Positions 8,033-17,222 of a stretch of 64,000 nt of DNA are shown here, piece by piece; position 1 is the stretch's first letter, and each line of letters begins with the position of its first letter. Origin of the DNA: DTU052 sp050951725 (GTDB lineage Bacteria; Bacillota; Syntrophomonadia; Syntrophomonadales; DTU052); the NCBI GenBank assembly GCA_050951725.1, contig JBMNJO010000012.1:549468-613467 (forward strand), written 5' to 3'. The notes beneath the pieces were generated by a model, which saw nothing but the letters and a program-made list of their open reading frames with translations, searched no databases and was not told the origin of the DNA. A program made the translations under genes and the position numbers.

Positions 8033-8101
8033 GTTGGTCCTGTGAGATCAACAAGGTGGTAAGCGGACAATGCGGTCTACCTTGTTTTTGCACGGTAGAC
8101 C
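8033..8101 (+). promoter_or_regulatory. PyrR-type leader/attenuator upstream of pyrR
   Basis: A stem GTTGGT/ATCAAC (8033-8052) displays the loop CCTGTGAG, close to the PyrR-binding consensus. It runs into a terminator: ACAAGGTGGTA (8051-8061) pairs with TCTACCTTGT (8076-8085), followed by TTTTT. A further stem, GGTCTACC (8074-8081) with GGTAGACC (8094-8101), competes with the terminator 3' arm. UMP-bound PyrR is expected to promote termination here. Confidence 0.75.
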
Positions 8102-8127
8102 TTTGTTATCGTAAGGGGGTTCTCCAA

Positions 8128-8673
8128 GTGGGCTTTATCGAAAAGAACAAGATCATGGATGAGACTGCGATGCGTCGAGTCATAACCAGGATTGCCCATG
8201 AGGTTATCGAGAGAAACAAAGGGGTCAGCAATCTGGCGGTGGTAGGTATCCGGCGCCGGGGAGGTCCACTGGCTGAGAGATTGGCGGCCAAAATTGGGGA
8301 GATAGAAGGGGTTACTATCCCGGTGGGGATTCTTGACATAACCCTTTACCGGGATGATCTGACTGCTCTGGGCCCCCAACCCCTGGTTCACAGGACTGAA
8401 GTTGGATTCAACCTTAACGGAAAAACAGTGGTTTTGGTGGATGATGTTCTCTATACTGGCAGAACCGTCAGGGCGGCTCTGGACGCGCTGGTGGACCTGG
8501 GACGACCGCGATGTATACAGTTGGCGGTTCTGGTTGACCGGGGACACCGGGAACTGCCAATAAAGGCAGATTTCGTGGGGAAGAACGTCCCCACCTCCAG
8601 CAAAGAAACCATTTCTGTCAGGGTAAACGAAATCGATGGGATAGATGAGGTGGTTATCGAAGAAAAAACATAG
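8128..8673 (+). CDS. pyrR: PyrR: pyr operon attenuation regulator / uracil phosphoribosyltransferase
   Basis: About 181 residues. It binds pyr leader RNA in a UMP-dependent way and has some uracil phosphoribosyltransferase activity. The PRPP-binding motif VVLVDDVLYTGRTVRAALD lies near residues 95-115, and GIRRRGGPLAERLA and DITLYRDDL are PyrR hallmarks. The frame extends upstream through the terminator, but GTG at 8128 with GGGGG before it starts the homologous region. It is first in the pyr operon and lies between two PyrR-type leaders, so it controls both its own synthesis and pyrB onward. Confidence 0.95.
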   Translation: MGFIEKNKIMDETAMRRVITRIAHEVIERNKGVSNLAVVGIRRRGGPLAERLAAKIGEIEGVTIPVGILDITLYRDDLTALGPQPLVHRTEVGFNLNGKTVVLVDDVLYTGRTVRAALDALVDLGRPRCIQLAVLVDRGHRELPIKADFVGKNVPTSSKETISVRVNEIDGIDEVVIEEKT

Positions 8674-8692
8674 GATAGTTTCCCTTTAAGAC

Positions 8693-8772
8693 AGTCCCGA
8701 GAGGCTGGTAAGGGAGAGTCCACCACCAAGGCTTCCAAACCTTACCAGTCAATCGGCGGGTAAGGTTTTTTT
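8693..8772 (+). promoter_or_regulatory. PyrR attenuator between pyrR and pyrB
   Basis: AGTCCCGAGAGGCT (8693-8706) fits the PyrR-binding consensus ARUCCNGNGAGGYU at every position. The antiterminator CTGGTAAGG (8705-8713)/CCTTACCAG (8740-8748) excludes both the PyrR hairpin and the terminator AACCTTACC (8738-8746)/GGTAAGGTT (8759-8767), which is followed by T7. This is the three-way switch known from Bacillus pyr operons. Confidence 0.92.
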
Positions 8773-8847
8773 ATGGGAAAGATTATTACGGAATTGTTTG
8801 AAATGCTCCTGCACAACACACAGTAAGTAATACAAGGGGTTGATTAA

Positions 8848-9774
8848 ATGGTTTTTAAACATCGCAAAGACCTTCTTGGCCTGGCAGATTTGAGCCGCAG
8901 TGATATTGATACTATTCTGAATACCGCTGTCCCTATGAAAGACGTACTGATGCGTGACATCAAGAAGGTGCCGACTCTCAGGGGTAAAGTGGTTTGTACA
9001 GTTTTTTATGAAAACAGCACCAGAACCAGAACCTCGTTTGAACTGGCAGGCAAGTACCTGAGTGCTGATACGGTCAATCTGGCGGTATCTACCAGCAGTG
9101 TACAAAAGGGTGAAAGTCTTAAGGATACCATCAAAACCATTGAAGTGATGGGGACCGATGTAATGATAATCAGGCACTCAATGAGCGGAACGCCCCACTA
9201 TGTAGCCCGAAATACCGGCATGCGTGTCATAAATGCCGGTGACGGTGCTCATGAACATCCTACTCAGGCACTTCTCGACATGTATTCGATCCGTGACAAA
9301 AAAGGGACCCTGGAAGGGTTGAAAGTAGCCATATTAGGTGATATTGAACACAGCCGGGTGGCGCGGTCCAATATTATTGGACTTAGCAAATATGGCTGCG
9401 AGGTCCGGGTGGTAGGCCCGGAAACCCTGCTTCCAGCCGAAATCGAGGGCCTGGGAGTGAAAAAATACTATGATATAGAGGAAGCTCTGGACGATGTCGA
9501 TGTAATAAACGTTTTGCGTCTGCAGCTGGAACGTCAGAAGAAGGGCTTGTTTCCCAGTATTTCAGAGTATTCGGATCGTTTTGGATTAACCCGCAAACGT
9601 CTGTCCCTGGCCAAAAAAGATGTTCTGGTACTGCATCCCGGACCGATGAATCGGGGTGTCGAAATTGCTGGGGATGTGGCTGAAAGCAGTGTTTCTGTTA
9701 TAAATGAGCAGGTCACCAATGGAGTTGCAGTACGAATGGCTTTACTGTATCTGATGATGGGAGGTGCCAACTAA
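8848..9774 (+). CDS. pyrB: Aspartate carbamoyltransferase catalytic subunit
   Basis: A 308-residue enzyme that condenses carbamoyl phosphate with aspartate, the committed step of UMP synthesis. The carbamoyl-phosphate site STRTRTSFE is near residue 56 and HPTQALLDMYSIRD near 136; the C-terminal LHPGPMNRGVEI is diagnostic of PyrB. No pyrI regulatory subunit gene is present, as in other Firmicutes. It lies directly after the second PyrR attenuator and abuts pyrC. Confidence 0.97.
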   Translation: MVFKHRKDLLGLADLSRSDIDTILNTAVPMKDVLMRDIKKVPTLRGKVVCTVFYENSTRTRTSFELAGKYLSADTVNLAVSTSSVQKGESLKDTIKTIEVMGTDVMIIRHSMSGTPHYVARNTGMRVINAGDGAHEHPTQALLDMYSIRDKKGTLEGLKVAILGDIEHSRVARSNIIGLSKYGCEVRVVGPETLLPAEIEGLGVKKYYDIEEALDDVDVINVLRLQLERQKKGLFPSISEYSDRFGLTRKRLSLAKKDVLVLHPGPMNRGVEIAGDVAESSVSVINEQVTNGVAVRMALLYLMMGGAN

Positions 9775-11064
9775 ATGACACTGTTAATAAAAGGTGGCCG
9801 TATTATAGATCCTGCTAATCAGATTGATATGACAGGTGACGTTTTAATAGAAGATGGACGGATTAAAGAGGTATCCCCGTCCATTGCAAGTAATGGTGCT
9901 GAGTTCGTCAATGCCGAGGGCATGATTGTATGCCCGGGGTTCATTGATATGCATGTTCATTTACGTGAACCAGGGCTGGAGTATAAAGAGACTATTGCCA
10001 GCGGCGTCCGGGCGGCAGCGGTAGGTGGTTTTACCACCATATGCTGTATGCCAAACACTGATCCGGTTTGCGACAACCGGGCGGTTGCTTCTTTTATCGT
10101 TGATACTGCCCGGAGACAGGGATTGGTTAATGTTTATCCCATTGGCTGTATAACCAAGGGGCAGAAGGGTCAGGAGATTACGGAAATGGCGGCCCTGGTG
10201 GATGCCGGGTGCGTGGGTATTTCGGACGACGGAAAGCCGGTTATGAATGCCGAGGTAATGCGCCGGGCCATGGAATACGCTAAAATGTTTAAACTCCCGG
10301 TAATATCACATTGTGAAGATATGTACCTCTCCGAAGGCGGACAGATGCATGAGGGATATTACTCGACCCTGTACGGTTTAAAAGGGATTCCATCGGTTGC
10401 CGAGGAAGCTATGGTGGCCCGGGATATAATGCTTAGCGGTATGACCGGTTCCAAACTTCATATTGCTCATATAAGCACCAAAGGCAGTCTGGAACTGATT
10501 CGCGAGGCCAAGAAAGCCGGGTTAAGTGTTTCCTGTGAGGTAACTCCCCATCACCTTACCCTGACAGACCAGGATTTGGGAACTTATGACGCTGATTACA
10601 AGGTAAATCCTCCGCTTCGCTCCCAAGAACACGTGGATGCGTTGATTGCCGGGCTGTCGGATGGAACCATAGATTGTCTGGCTACGGATCATGCTCCACA
10701 TGAGATTGAGGTAAAAGACTGCGAATTCAATCTGGCCTCATTCGGAATATCAGGACTGGAGACCGCGGTTGCGGTTATCTTTTCCTACCTGATTGACAGC
10801 GGTCAGTTAGATCTAAATAACGTGGTGAAAGCTTTTACCGTAATGCCGGCAAGAATACTCGGGCTCGACCGGGGCACACTGACTCCGGGTAAGGTTGCTG
10901 ATATAACCATAATTGACCCGAATGCGACCCAGCAGGTGGACCCCCAGCGATTTCAATCGAAAGGCAAAAATACCCCTTATAAGGGACGGGTATTAAAAGG
11001 ATGGCCTTATGCAACCCTGGTGGGCGGCAAAGTTATTGCCCAAAAGGGAAACATTATACAGTAG
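9775..11064 (+). CDS. pyrC: Dihydroorotase
   Basis: A 429-residue class I dihydroorotase that cyclises N-carbamoylaspartate to dihydroorotate. The metal motif DMHVHLREPG is near residue 60, with further ligands in ISHCEDM and IAHISTKGS, and ATDHAPH near 304 supplies the catalytic aspartate. The ATG immediately follows the pyrB stop, so translation is coupled. The length is standard. Confidence 0.97.
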   Translation: MTLLIKGGRIIDPANQIDMTGDVLIEDGRIKEVSPSIASNGAEFVNAEGMIVCPGFIDMHVHLREPGLEYKETIASGVRAAAVGGFTTICCMPNTDPVCDNRAVASFIVDTARRQGLVNVYPIGCITKGQKGQEITEMAALVDAGCVGISDDGKPVMNAEVMRRAMEYAKMFKLPVISHCEDMYLSEGGQMHEGYYSTLYGLKGIPSVAEEAMVARDIMLSGMTGSKLHIAHISTKGSLELIREAKKAGLSVSCEVTPHHLTLTDQDLGTYDADYKVNPPLRSQEHVDALIAGLSDGTIDCLATDHAPHEIEVKDCEFNLASFGISGLETAVAVIFSYLIDSGQLDLNNVVKAFTVMPARILGLDRGTLTPGKVADITIIDPNATQQVDPQRFQSKGKNTPYKGRVLKGWPYATLVGGKVIAQKGNIIQ

Positions 11065-11314
11065 ATTCTCACAACCCTACACTGCTGTTGGCTGACAAAC
11101 AGCAACTTGGAAAACCGGGGAAATATAGGAAACATGCCTGTACCTGTTGGAATAAAAATTAAGACCGATCATGAAAGACCTGGATTACTGAAAAGAGGAC
11201 CCAGGCAGGATAAAACCTGGCTGGTGGTGAATAAACTAACCTTGAGGTGAACAATTGGAGTCAGTTCACAGTAACACTTAGAACTACGAGATGACCAAAA
11301 TATGGAGGTAACGT
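11065..11314 (+). other. 250-bp gap in the pyr operon where carAB is often found
   Basis: No carA or carB sequence is recognisable. There is a possible hairpin GCTGTT-ggctgaca-AACAGC near 11083 and a small frame at 11134-11250 (38 aa, starting MPVPVGIKIKTDHERPG) with a poorly spaced AGGA upstream; I cannot say it is a gene. GGAGG at 11303-11307 serves pyrK. Confidence 0.4.
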
Positions 11315-12118
11315 ATGCCCTCAGTTGAGAAAGCTCTGGTAATAAGACACCGGGAGATTGTGCCTTATTACTATGAACTTGAATTTATTGCTCCCAGTAT
11401 TGCCCAGGAGGTGCAACCCGGACAATTTGTGAATGTAAGGGTGTCGGACAGTCTTGATCCCCTTCTAAGAAGGCCATTCAGTATTTATGATGTTGATAAA
11501 AAACTCGGCAGTATTACAGTGTTTTATAAGGTTGTCGGCAGAGGCACTGAACTCTTGTCACAAATGCCTATTCAAAAACGACTGGACGTTATGGGACCAC
11601 TTGGCCGGCCATTTTCAACTCCCAAGCATATTAACAGAGCCTATCTTATCGGAGGCGGGGTAGGCATTGCCCCTTTGGTGTACCTGGCGAAGGTTCTTAC
11701 AGCCAATGAGGTTAAGGTCAAGGTGCTGATGGGAGCATCTACTGCCGGCTTCCTTTCCGGCAAAGACATGTTTGACAGGCTGGGAGTTGATTACCTGGTT
11801 AGTACTGACGACGGCAGTGAGGGTATGAGGGGAAGGGTTACCGATCTTTTTAAACAACAACTCTCGCTTACCGACTGTGATTACATTTATGCCTGTGGGC
11901 CAGAACCAATGCTTGCGCGGATAACATTCCTGGCTAATCAATACGGTATTCAAGGTGAAGTCTCACTGGAGGGGCACATGGCCTGCGGTGTCGGAGCCTG
12001 TTTGGGTTGTGCCCACCAGGTGAAAGTTGGGGGAGACCATCGTTATGCCAAGATCTGCAGCGAAGGTCCGGTGTTTAGGATCGGTGAGGTTATATTCCAC
12101 ACCGGGAATGAGGGGTGA
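11315..12118 (+). CDS. pyrK: Dihydroorotate dehydrogenase electron-transfer subunit
   Basis: A 267-residue iron-sulfur flavoprotein that links PyrD (type 1B) to NAD+. The FAD-binding part has RRPFSIYD near residue 52, the NAD part GGGVGIAPLVYLAK near 113, and the C-terminal [2Fe-2S] site is CGVGACLGC near 226 with one further cysteine in KICSEG. The 3' end overlaps the GTG of pyrD by 4 bp, consistent with a stoichiometric PyrK-PyrD complex. Confidence 0.96.
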   Translation: MPSVEKALVIRHREIVPYYYELEFIAPSIAQEVQPGQFVNVRVSDSLDPLLRRPFSIYDVDKKLGSITVFYKVVGRGTELLSQMPIQKRLDVMGPLGRPFSTPKHINRAYLIGGGVGIAPLVYLAKVLTANEVKVKVLMGASTAGFLSGKDMFDRLGVDYLVSTDDGSEGMRGRVTDLFKQQLSLTDCDYIYACGPEPMLARITFLANQYGIQGEVSLEGHMACGVGACLGCAHQVKVGGDHRYAKICSEGPVFRIGEVIFHTGNEG

Positions 12119-13098
12119 ACACTACGGACAGGAAAACCAAGAAAAAAAATCGCATTATACTCGATCTGGAAGTTGATCTGGGAGGTATGATCCTAAAGAA
12201 TCCGATAACAGTTGCATCAGGAACCTTTGGTTACGGGTTGGAGTATGAACCGTTTGTTGATATTGCTTCACTTGGTGCGGTAATCGTTAAAGGAACTACC
12301 CTGGGACCGAGAACAGGCAATCCGCCGCCCCGGATTCTTGAAACCCCGTCTGGCATGTTAAATGCCATCGGTCTTGAGAATCCAGGTGTTGAGAGTTTTA
12401 TCAAACACCATCTTCCGGTTCTGAGGAGCCGGAACGTCACGGTGATTGTTAACATAGCGGGCAACACCGTAGAGGAGTACGCCGAGCTGGCCAGAATTCT
12501 GAATGACCAATCAGGTATTGCCGGCTTGGAGGTCAACATATCCTGCCCCAACGTCAAAAAGGGCGGACTGCAGTTTGGGACCGATCCTGGAATGGTGCAG
12601 GAGGTAGTTGCCGCGATCAAGTCCCAGACCTCGCTTCCGGTGATGGCCAAACTATCGCCTAATGTCACGGATATCGTTGCCATAGCCAGGGCCGCAGAAC
12701 GGGGCGGAGCCGACTGCCTGTCGCTGATCAACACCCTTTTGGGGATGGCTATTGATATTGAACGTCGTAAGCCCTTTTTGGCCAATACGTTTGGCGGCCT
12801 TTCAGGGCCTGCCATAAAACCGGTCGCCCTGCGCATGGTCTACCAGGTGGCATCAGAGGTTGCACTCCCGATCATGGGTGTGGGTGGTATAACAAATACC
12901 CGCGATGTGATTGAGTTCCTGATGGCGGGGGCCACCGCAGTATCTATAGGAACTGCTAATTTTGTTAATCCACTGGTAACCATGGAAGTCTTGAATGGGC
13001 TCAGAGAATACATGGAGCAAAATCACATCTATGACATCAAAGAACTAATAGGTGCTGCCCTGCCCCAGGGATTGGCAGGGAAGGGCGGTAATTCTTAG
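12115..13098 (+). CDS. pyrD: Dihydroorotate dehydrogenase, class 1B catalytic subunit
   Basis: A 327-residue FMN enzyme oxidising dihydroorotate to orotate. The sequences NPITVASGTFGYG, EVNISCPNVK and the phosphate-binding IMGVGGI near residue 258 are typical. In class 1B enzymes the catalytic base is a cysteine, matching NISCPN. The first 15 residues are a basic tail (TTDRKTKKKNR) longer than in many homologues. GTG start, coupled to pyrK. Confidence 0.96.
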   Translation: MNTTDRKTKKKNRIILDLEVDLGGMILKNPITVASGTFGYGLEYEPFVDIASLGAVIVKGTTLGPRTGNPPPRILETPSGMLNAIGLENPGVESFIKHHLPVLRSRNVTVIVNIAGNTVEEYAELARILNDQSGIAGLEVNISCPNVKKGGLQFGTDPGMVQEVVAAIKSQTSLPVMAKLSPNVTDIVAIARAAERGGADCLSLINTLLGMAIDIERRKPFLANTFGGLSGPAIKPVALRMVYQVASEVALPIMGVGGITNTRDVIEFLMAGATAVSIGTANFVNPLVTMEVLNGLREYMEQNHIYDIKELIGAALPQGLAGKGGNS

Positions 13099-13141
13099 TT
13101 AACATAAAGCCGAATAACGTAATACAGTTGGAGGTATACGA

Positions 13142-13858
13142 ATGCAGGCAAAAGACCGCATTGTGTTAGCATTGGATGTTGCGAATGAAAAACAGGCTTT
13201 GAATCTGGTTGAACTCTTACAGCCCCATGTGGGGGTGTTCAAGGTGGGTATGCAGCTCTACAACGCCACAGGTCCCGATATAGTGCACAAGATCCACGGC
13301 CTTGGCGGCCAGGTCTTTCTGGACCTCAAATTTCACGATATCCCGAATACCGTCGGTGCAGTGTCGCGCGTTGTAGCCGGCTTTGGATGTATGATGTTTA
13401 ATGTCCACTGTGCAGGTGGCCGGGCTATGATGGAAGCTGCAGCCCAGGCGGTCAAAGAGGAGTCTCTGAAGCAGGGTATTGCTCGTTCACGGGTGCTGGG
13501 GGTTACAGTCCTCACCAGCCTGTCCGAGGCCCAGGTAAACAATGAACTGGGGATTCCGGGGACTGTTCAGGATACGGTTGTGCGATGGGCCGCCTTGGCC
13601 CGGGATTCTGGGCTTGACGGGGTAGTAGCCTCACCGCAGGAAGTATCCGCCATCAGGGAAGAGTGTGGACCTGACTTTTTGATTGTCACTCCTGGCGTAA
13701 GACCAATCTGGGCAGATACCCAGGACCAGAAGAGAGTCACCACTCCCCGCGAAGCCGTGGAGAAGGGATCTGACTATCTGGTGATCGGCAGACCGGTGAC
13801 TGCAGCGCCGGACCCGGTGACAGCGGTACAAAGAATTATAACGGAGTTGGAGGAATAA
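13142..13858 (+). CDS. pyrF: Orotidine-5'-phosphate decarboxylase
   Basis: A 238-residue TIM-barrel enzyme decarboxylating OMP to UMP. The catalytic signature FLDLKFHDIPNTV is near residues 60-72 with the Asp-x-Lys-x-x-Asp tetrad, and VTPGVRP appears near 186. GGAGG lies 6 bp before the ATG. It is separated from pyrE by 3 bp. Confidence 0.97.
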   Translation: MQAKDRIVLALDVANEKQALNLVELLQPHVGVFKVGMQLYNATGPDIVHKIHGLGGQVFLDLKFHDIPNTVGAVSRVVAGFGCMMFNVHCAGGRAMMEAAAQAVKEESLKQGIARSRVLGVTVLTSLSEAQVNNELGIPGTVQDTVVRWAALARDSGLDGVVASPQEVSAIREECGPDFLIVTPGVRPIWADTQDQKRVTTPREAVEKGSDYLVIGRPVTAAPDPVTAVQRIITELEE

Positions 13859-13861
13859 GAG

Positions 13862-14440
13862 TTGAAGAAGGAAGACATCAAACAGATATTCATAGAAACC
13901 GGAGCCTTGCTGCAGGGTCATTTTATTCTCACCTCCGGGCGTCACAGTGACCAGTACATGCAGTGTGCCCGGGTATTACAGTATCCAGATCATACAGAAC
14001 AACTGGCCCGCATTATAGCCGGACAGTATACGGATGACCGGATTGAAGTGGTAATCGCTCCCGCTATGGGAGGGATAATAGTTGCTTACGAGGTTGCCCG
14101 GCAGCTGGGGGTAAAAGCGGTTTTTTCTGAGCGCCAGGAAGGACGCATGACTCTGCGGCGCGGTTTTGCGATTGAACCGGGGCAAAGGGTTTTGGTGGTA
14201 GAAGATGTTATAACCACCGGAGGTTCTGTAAAGGAAGTTATTGATTTGGTTAATGAGGCCAAGGGAGAAGTCATAGGAGTAGGCGTTCTCGTCGATCGCA
14301 GTAATGGCCAGGTTGATTTTGGAGTAAAAACCGCAGCGGTTCTGTCCATGGAAATCGAATCTTTCCCTCCCGAGGACTGTCCCCTGTGCCGTGAGGGGAA
14401 AATGGCGGCCGTCAAACCGGGGAGCAGAGCGCTCTCCTAA
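13862..14440 (+). CDS. pyrE: Orotate phosphoribosyltransferase
   Basis: A 192-residue enzyme converting orotate and PRPP to OMP. The PRPP motif VLVVEDVITTGGSV is near residues 115-128; GHFILTSGRHSDQY near the N-terminus marks this PyrE subclass. It starts with TTG, using the GGAGG inside the end of pyrF. Last gene of the pyr operon; a weak hairpin (AGCC/GGCT, about 14446-14465) follows before the convergent rqcH gene. Confidence 0.95.
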   Translation: MKKEDIKQIFIETGALLQGHFILTSGRHSDQYMQCARVLQYPDHTEQLARIIAGQYTDDRIEVVIAPAMGGIIVAYEVARQLGVKAVFSERQEGRMTLRRGFAIEPGQRVLVVEDVITTGGSVKEVIDLVNEAKGEVIGVGVLVDRSNGQVDFGVKTAAVLSMEIESFPPEDCPLCREGKMAAVKPGSRALS

Positions 14441-14465
14441 TACTGCAGCCGATTACCAACTGGCT

Positions 14466-16232
14466 TCAGTCTACGGAGCTTTTCAGGATTGACGAGAGCC
14501 GTTTGTCTGACGGATTAACATAAATTGTCCAATAATTATCATATATCACCATGCCAGGCCGGGCGTTGCGCGGCTTTTTGACCCGAGAGCGAAAGGTATA
14601 GTCAACAGCCACCTTCTCGGCATCCTTGCCCCGGGAATAATAACCTGCGAGAATGGCTGCTTCCTCCAGCGAACTGATTGGGACATCATCAATGCTGTTG
14701 ATCGTCGAGGGCAGCTCCAGGATGACGTGGGCCCCGGCATAACCCTGAGCATGAAGCCACAGGTCTGTTTTACGTGAGGTCTTTAAGGTTAAGGTGTCAT
14801 TCTGCCGGTTGTTTTTGCCTACCCGGATACTCAATCCATCAGTTGACATAAAATGACGGGGGCTGGCAGCGGCCGCTGGTCGACGACTCTTGGTGCGGCT
14901 ATTGGATTTGGCAAGGCCCTGCTCTTCAAGTTCGTAAATTATTTCCTCTATATCCTCAATGGTTGGTGCCTTTTCCAGTGACACCTGAACTGATTCCAGA
15001 TACTCGATTTCCTGGCGATTATGTCTTATAAACTCCTCCAACCTGTTTATTGCCTTCTTAGCCTTGGCATACTGCTTGAAATACCTTTGAGCATTCTGCT
15101 GAGGGGTTAGATATGGCAGCAGTTCGATTTCTGTCTCACCCTGGCCATCAAAGTTGGGAAGTACGGCCCTGGTTTGTCCTTTCGCTATCTGATAACCATA
15201 GGTTGTCAGCAGTTCGCCGTAGAGCCTCAAGGAGTCGCTTTTTTGGGCCTGTTCCAGATCGCCTTCCTGAAAAAACAGTTTCTTGTAGGCCTTATCAAGC
15301 AGGGTTTTGACGTTCCGGCCGATATTGGTCCGCAGTGACTCAAGTCTGGCCTGGGCCATCTTGAAGGTATAAAAACGGTCCATGGCCATGTTTATCGAAT
15401 CACAGGCGAAATACTCTTTTTCGTCCTGGTAAGCCGGAGTAAAAGTAAAGTATTCCTCTGGCCCTTTAACACCTATTGCCATAGTGGGAGTCATCTCCGC
15501 AACCAGCTGGGAGATGGTGTTGTAAAGTCTGCTCATCTCATAATCGCCGCACTCCCCCACCGGCAGATCCGGCGGGGTACCGGTCAGGTTACATATTTCC
15601 CGGCAGGTAACAGGGCTGAAACCATTCATCGTGCGGAAAAGTGATGCTGAAACAGTGGATGTATGATTTTCAGACCATAGGACCCGACAGAATGTCTCAT
15701 AATCGCACTCCGTCGGATTAAGCTTGTTTTGTGACGGAGGGGCAACGTATTCAATCCCGGGCTGGACTTCACGATGGCTGCTCAACTCATGACCGTATCT
15801 CTTCAATCCGTCCAGAATAGTATTCTTAAGCGGATCAATAAGAACCACATTGGAGTTCTTTCCGGTAAACTCACAGACCAGGATTTTCTCCTGCCATTCC
15901 ATTAAATCATTCAAAGCCTCCATCTTGATCCAGACTATGCGGTCAAAATCCTTTTGAGTAAACTCCAGAATCCTGGCCCCATCCAGATGTTTGCGGAGCA
16001 ACATGCAGAACGCGGTTGGCTGAGCCGGGTTTTCTCGACGTTCCTGAGAGAGGTGCATACGACCCCAGCGAGGATTAACTGAAATAATAAGCCGACTGCT
16101 GCCTTTTCTCTGCCTGACCACCAGGGTAAGCTGGTCCTTTTCCGGCTGATAAACCTTTTCTATCCGTTGGCCTGAAAGTTGACCATTCAATTCTCTTACC
16201 AAATGATTGATTGTTAACCCGTCAAAGGGCAT
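14466..16232 (-). CDS. rqcH: NFACT family protein RqcH (fibronectin-binding protein A homologue)
   Basis: About 588 residues. RqcH binds stalled 50S-peptidyl-tRNA complexes and recruits tRNA-Ala to add C-terminal alanine tails; the family was first named for fibronectin binding. The NFACT-N domain (MPFDGLTINHLVRELNGQL), central helix-hairpin and coiled-coil regions (about residues 265-435), and NFACT-R/DUF814 domain (DLWLHAQGYAGAHVIL near 490-505) are all present. The frame extends 31 codons upstream, but the ATG at 16232 has an excellent AGAGGTGATC site and begins the conserved domain. Confidence 0.92.
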   Translation of the reverse strand: MPFDGLTINHLVRELNGQLSGQRIEKVYQPEKDQLTLVVRQRKGSSRLIISVNPRWGRMHLSQERRENPAQPTAFCMLLRKHLDGARILEFTQKDFDRIVWIKMEALNDLMEWQEKILVCEFTGKNSNVVLIDPLKNTILDGLKRYGHELSSHREVQPGIEYVAPPSQNKLNPTECDYETFCRVLWSENHTSTVSASLFRTMNGFSPVTCREICNLTGTPPDLPVGECGDYEMSRLYNTISQLVAEMTPTMAIGVKGPEEYFTFTPAYQDEKEYFACDSINMAMDRFYTFKMAQARLESLRTNIGRNVKTLLDKAYKKLFFQEGDLEQAQKSDSLRLYGELLTTYGYQIAKGQTRAVLPNFDGQGETEIELLPYLTPQQNAQRYFKQYAKAKKAINRLEEFIRHNRQEIEYLESVQVSLEKAPTIEDIEEIIYELEEQGLAKSNSRTKSRRPAAAASPRHFMSTDGLSIRVGKNNRQNDTLTLKTSRKTDLWLHAQGYAGAHVILELPSTINSIDDVPISSLEEAAILAGYYSRGKDAEKVAVDYTFRSRVKKPRNARPGMVIYDNYWTIYVNPSDKRLSSILKSSVD

Positions 16233-16383
16233 ACTCTGATCACCTCTGTCTTCAAAGTATAGACCGTCAAACGGAAACCTACAACACGTTCTGCAGTAAC
16301 AACGGTTATTGGAGGACGCCTTCATTTGAGATAAAATGTGGTAAGATCGAGAATTATGGCAGCCGGATTGGACGGGGTACTAT

Positions 16384-16818
16384 ATGACTATCGAAATGGT
16401 AAGAAATCTTTACCATGATATACTAAAGAAAATTCTCGCCTTAGAGGTTGAAAAAAAAGAAATCGCTCAAAGAATTCTTATCCTGAAAACGAGACCGGAG
16501 CGACTCCCGCTGATAAGGGACTTTTTACAAGCTGATCTATCCAAGCACCAATTGCTCGAACAGGCTACTGTAACCGCCATGCAGAATCAGGCCAACGAGG
16601 TACTGGATCATATCAGCAGGCTCTGCCCCACGACAGATGGCATGTCTCTAATCCAATGCATTCGAGGTGAGATAGTAAGAAACGAAAAAATGCTCGATCT
16701 GGTCGGTAAAGAGATTAAGCATCCCCAACGATGCACTTTCACTGAACGTCGTATCTTACGCGACATATGCAAGTATGTGGTTGCTCAGGCTCGAGAGTAT
16801 GCCAAAACCAACTTCTAG
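16384..16818 (+). CDS. Hypothetical coiled-coil protein
   Basis: A 144-residue, charged, mostly helical protein; residues 5-35 (DILKKILALEVEKKEIAQR) look like a coiled coil. It has two cysteines (near residues 80 and 92). No family is recognised. GGGG before ATG gives a weak ribosome site. It is divergent from rqcH and 41 bp upstream of another unknown gene, so the two may form a small operon. Confidence 0.5.
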   Translation: MTIEMVRNLYHDILKKILALEVEKKEIAQRILILKTRPERLPLIRDFLQADLSKHQLLEQATVTAMQNQANEVLDHISRLCPTTDGMSLIQCIRGEIVRNEKMLDLVGKEIKHPQRCTFTERRILRDICKYVVAQAREYAKTNF

Positions 16819-16859
16819 GCAATCCGAGTCAAATCTTTGAGACAAAAGGAGATTGATTT

Positions 16860-17222
16860 ATGAAAACGATACTGGAGAGCCAGGAATGGCAGGAATTATT
16901 GGAAAGGGAAGAAGAGGTAGGACCTGAGACATTATTGGAAGAGATACTTGAAAAACGGAACTGGACAAACAGTGAAATACTCTGGACCATCCGTCGAATG
17001 ATCTATCATTATGCGTTGCATGACTCGGTTCTTAAGAAGGCTCCGGTGGAGCGCATATTTGATAATTTTGTCAGCATCCTGCGAGGATTCTACATGATTT
17101 TTGACCAGACCAACCCCCAGCTCGATGACAATATTCGCAGCTATATCTCAGCAAAGATTATTGATGCAACGTGGGGAATTAGCGATGGAACACGTTCCTA
17201 CCTATCCAAGATAAGTAAATAG
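16860..17222 (+). CDS. Hypothetical protein, acidic N-terminus
   Basis: A 120-residue protein with a clear AAAGGAG ribosome site 7 bp before the ATG. The N-terminal third is strongly acidic (ELLEREEEVGPETLLEEILE) and the rest is helical with aromatic residues (RRMIYHYALHDSVLKK). No signal peptide or membrane segment is seen and no family is recognised. Confidence 0.55.
   Translation: MKTILESQEWQELLEREEEVGPETLLEEILEKRNWTNSEILWTIRRMIYHYALHDSVLKKAPVERIFDNFVSILRGFYMIFDQTNPQLDDNIRSYISAKIIDATWGISDGTRSYLSKISK

Noticed and set aside
12231..12836. A 201-codon minus-strand frame opposite pyrD
   Set aside because: Shadow of pyrD; low-complexity composition and no start signal.
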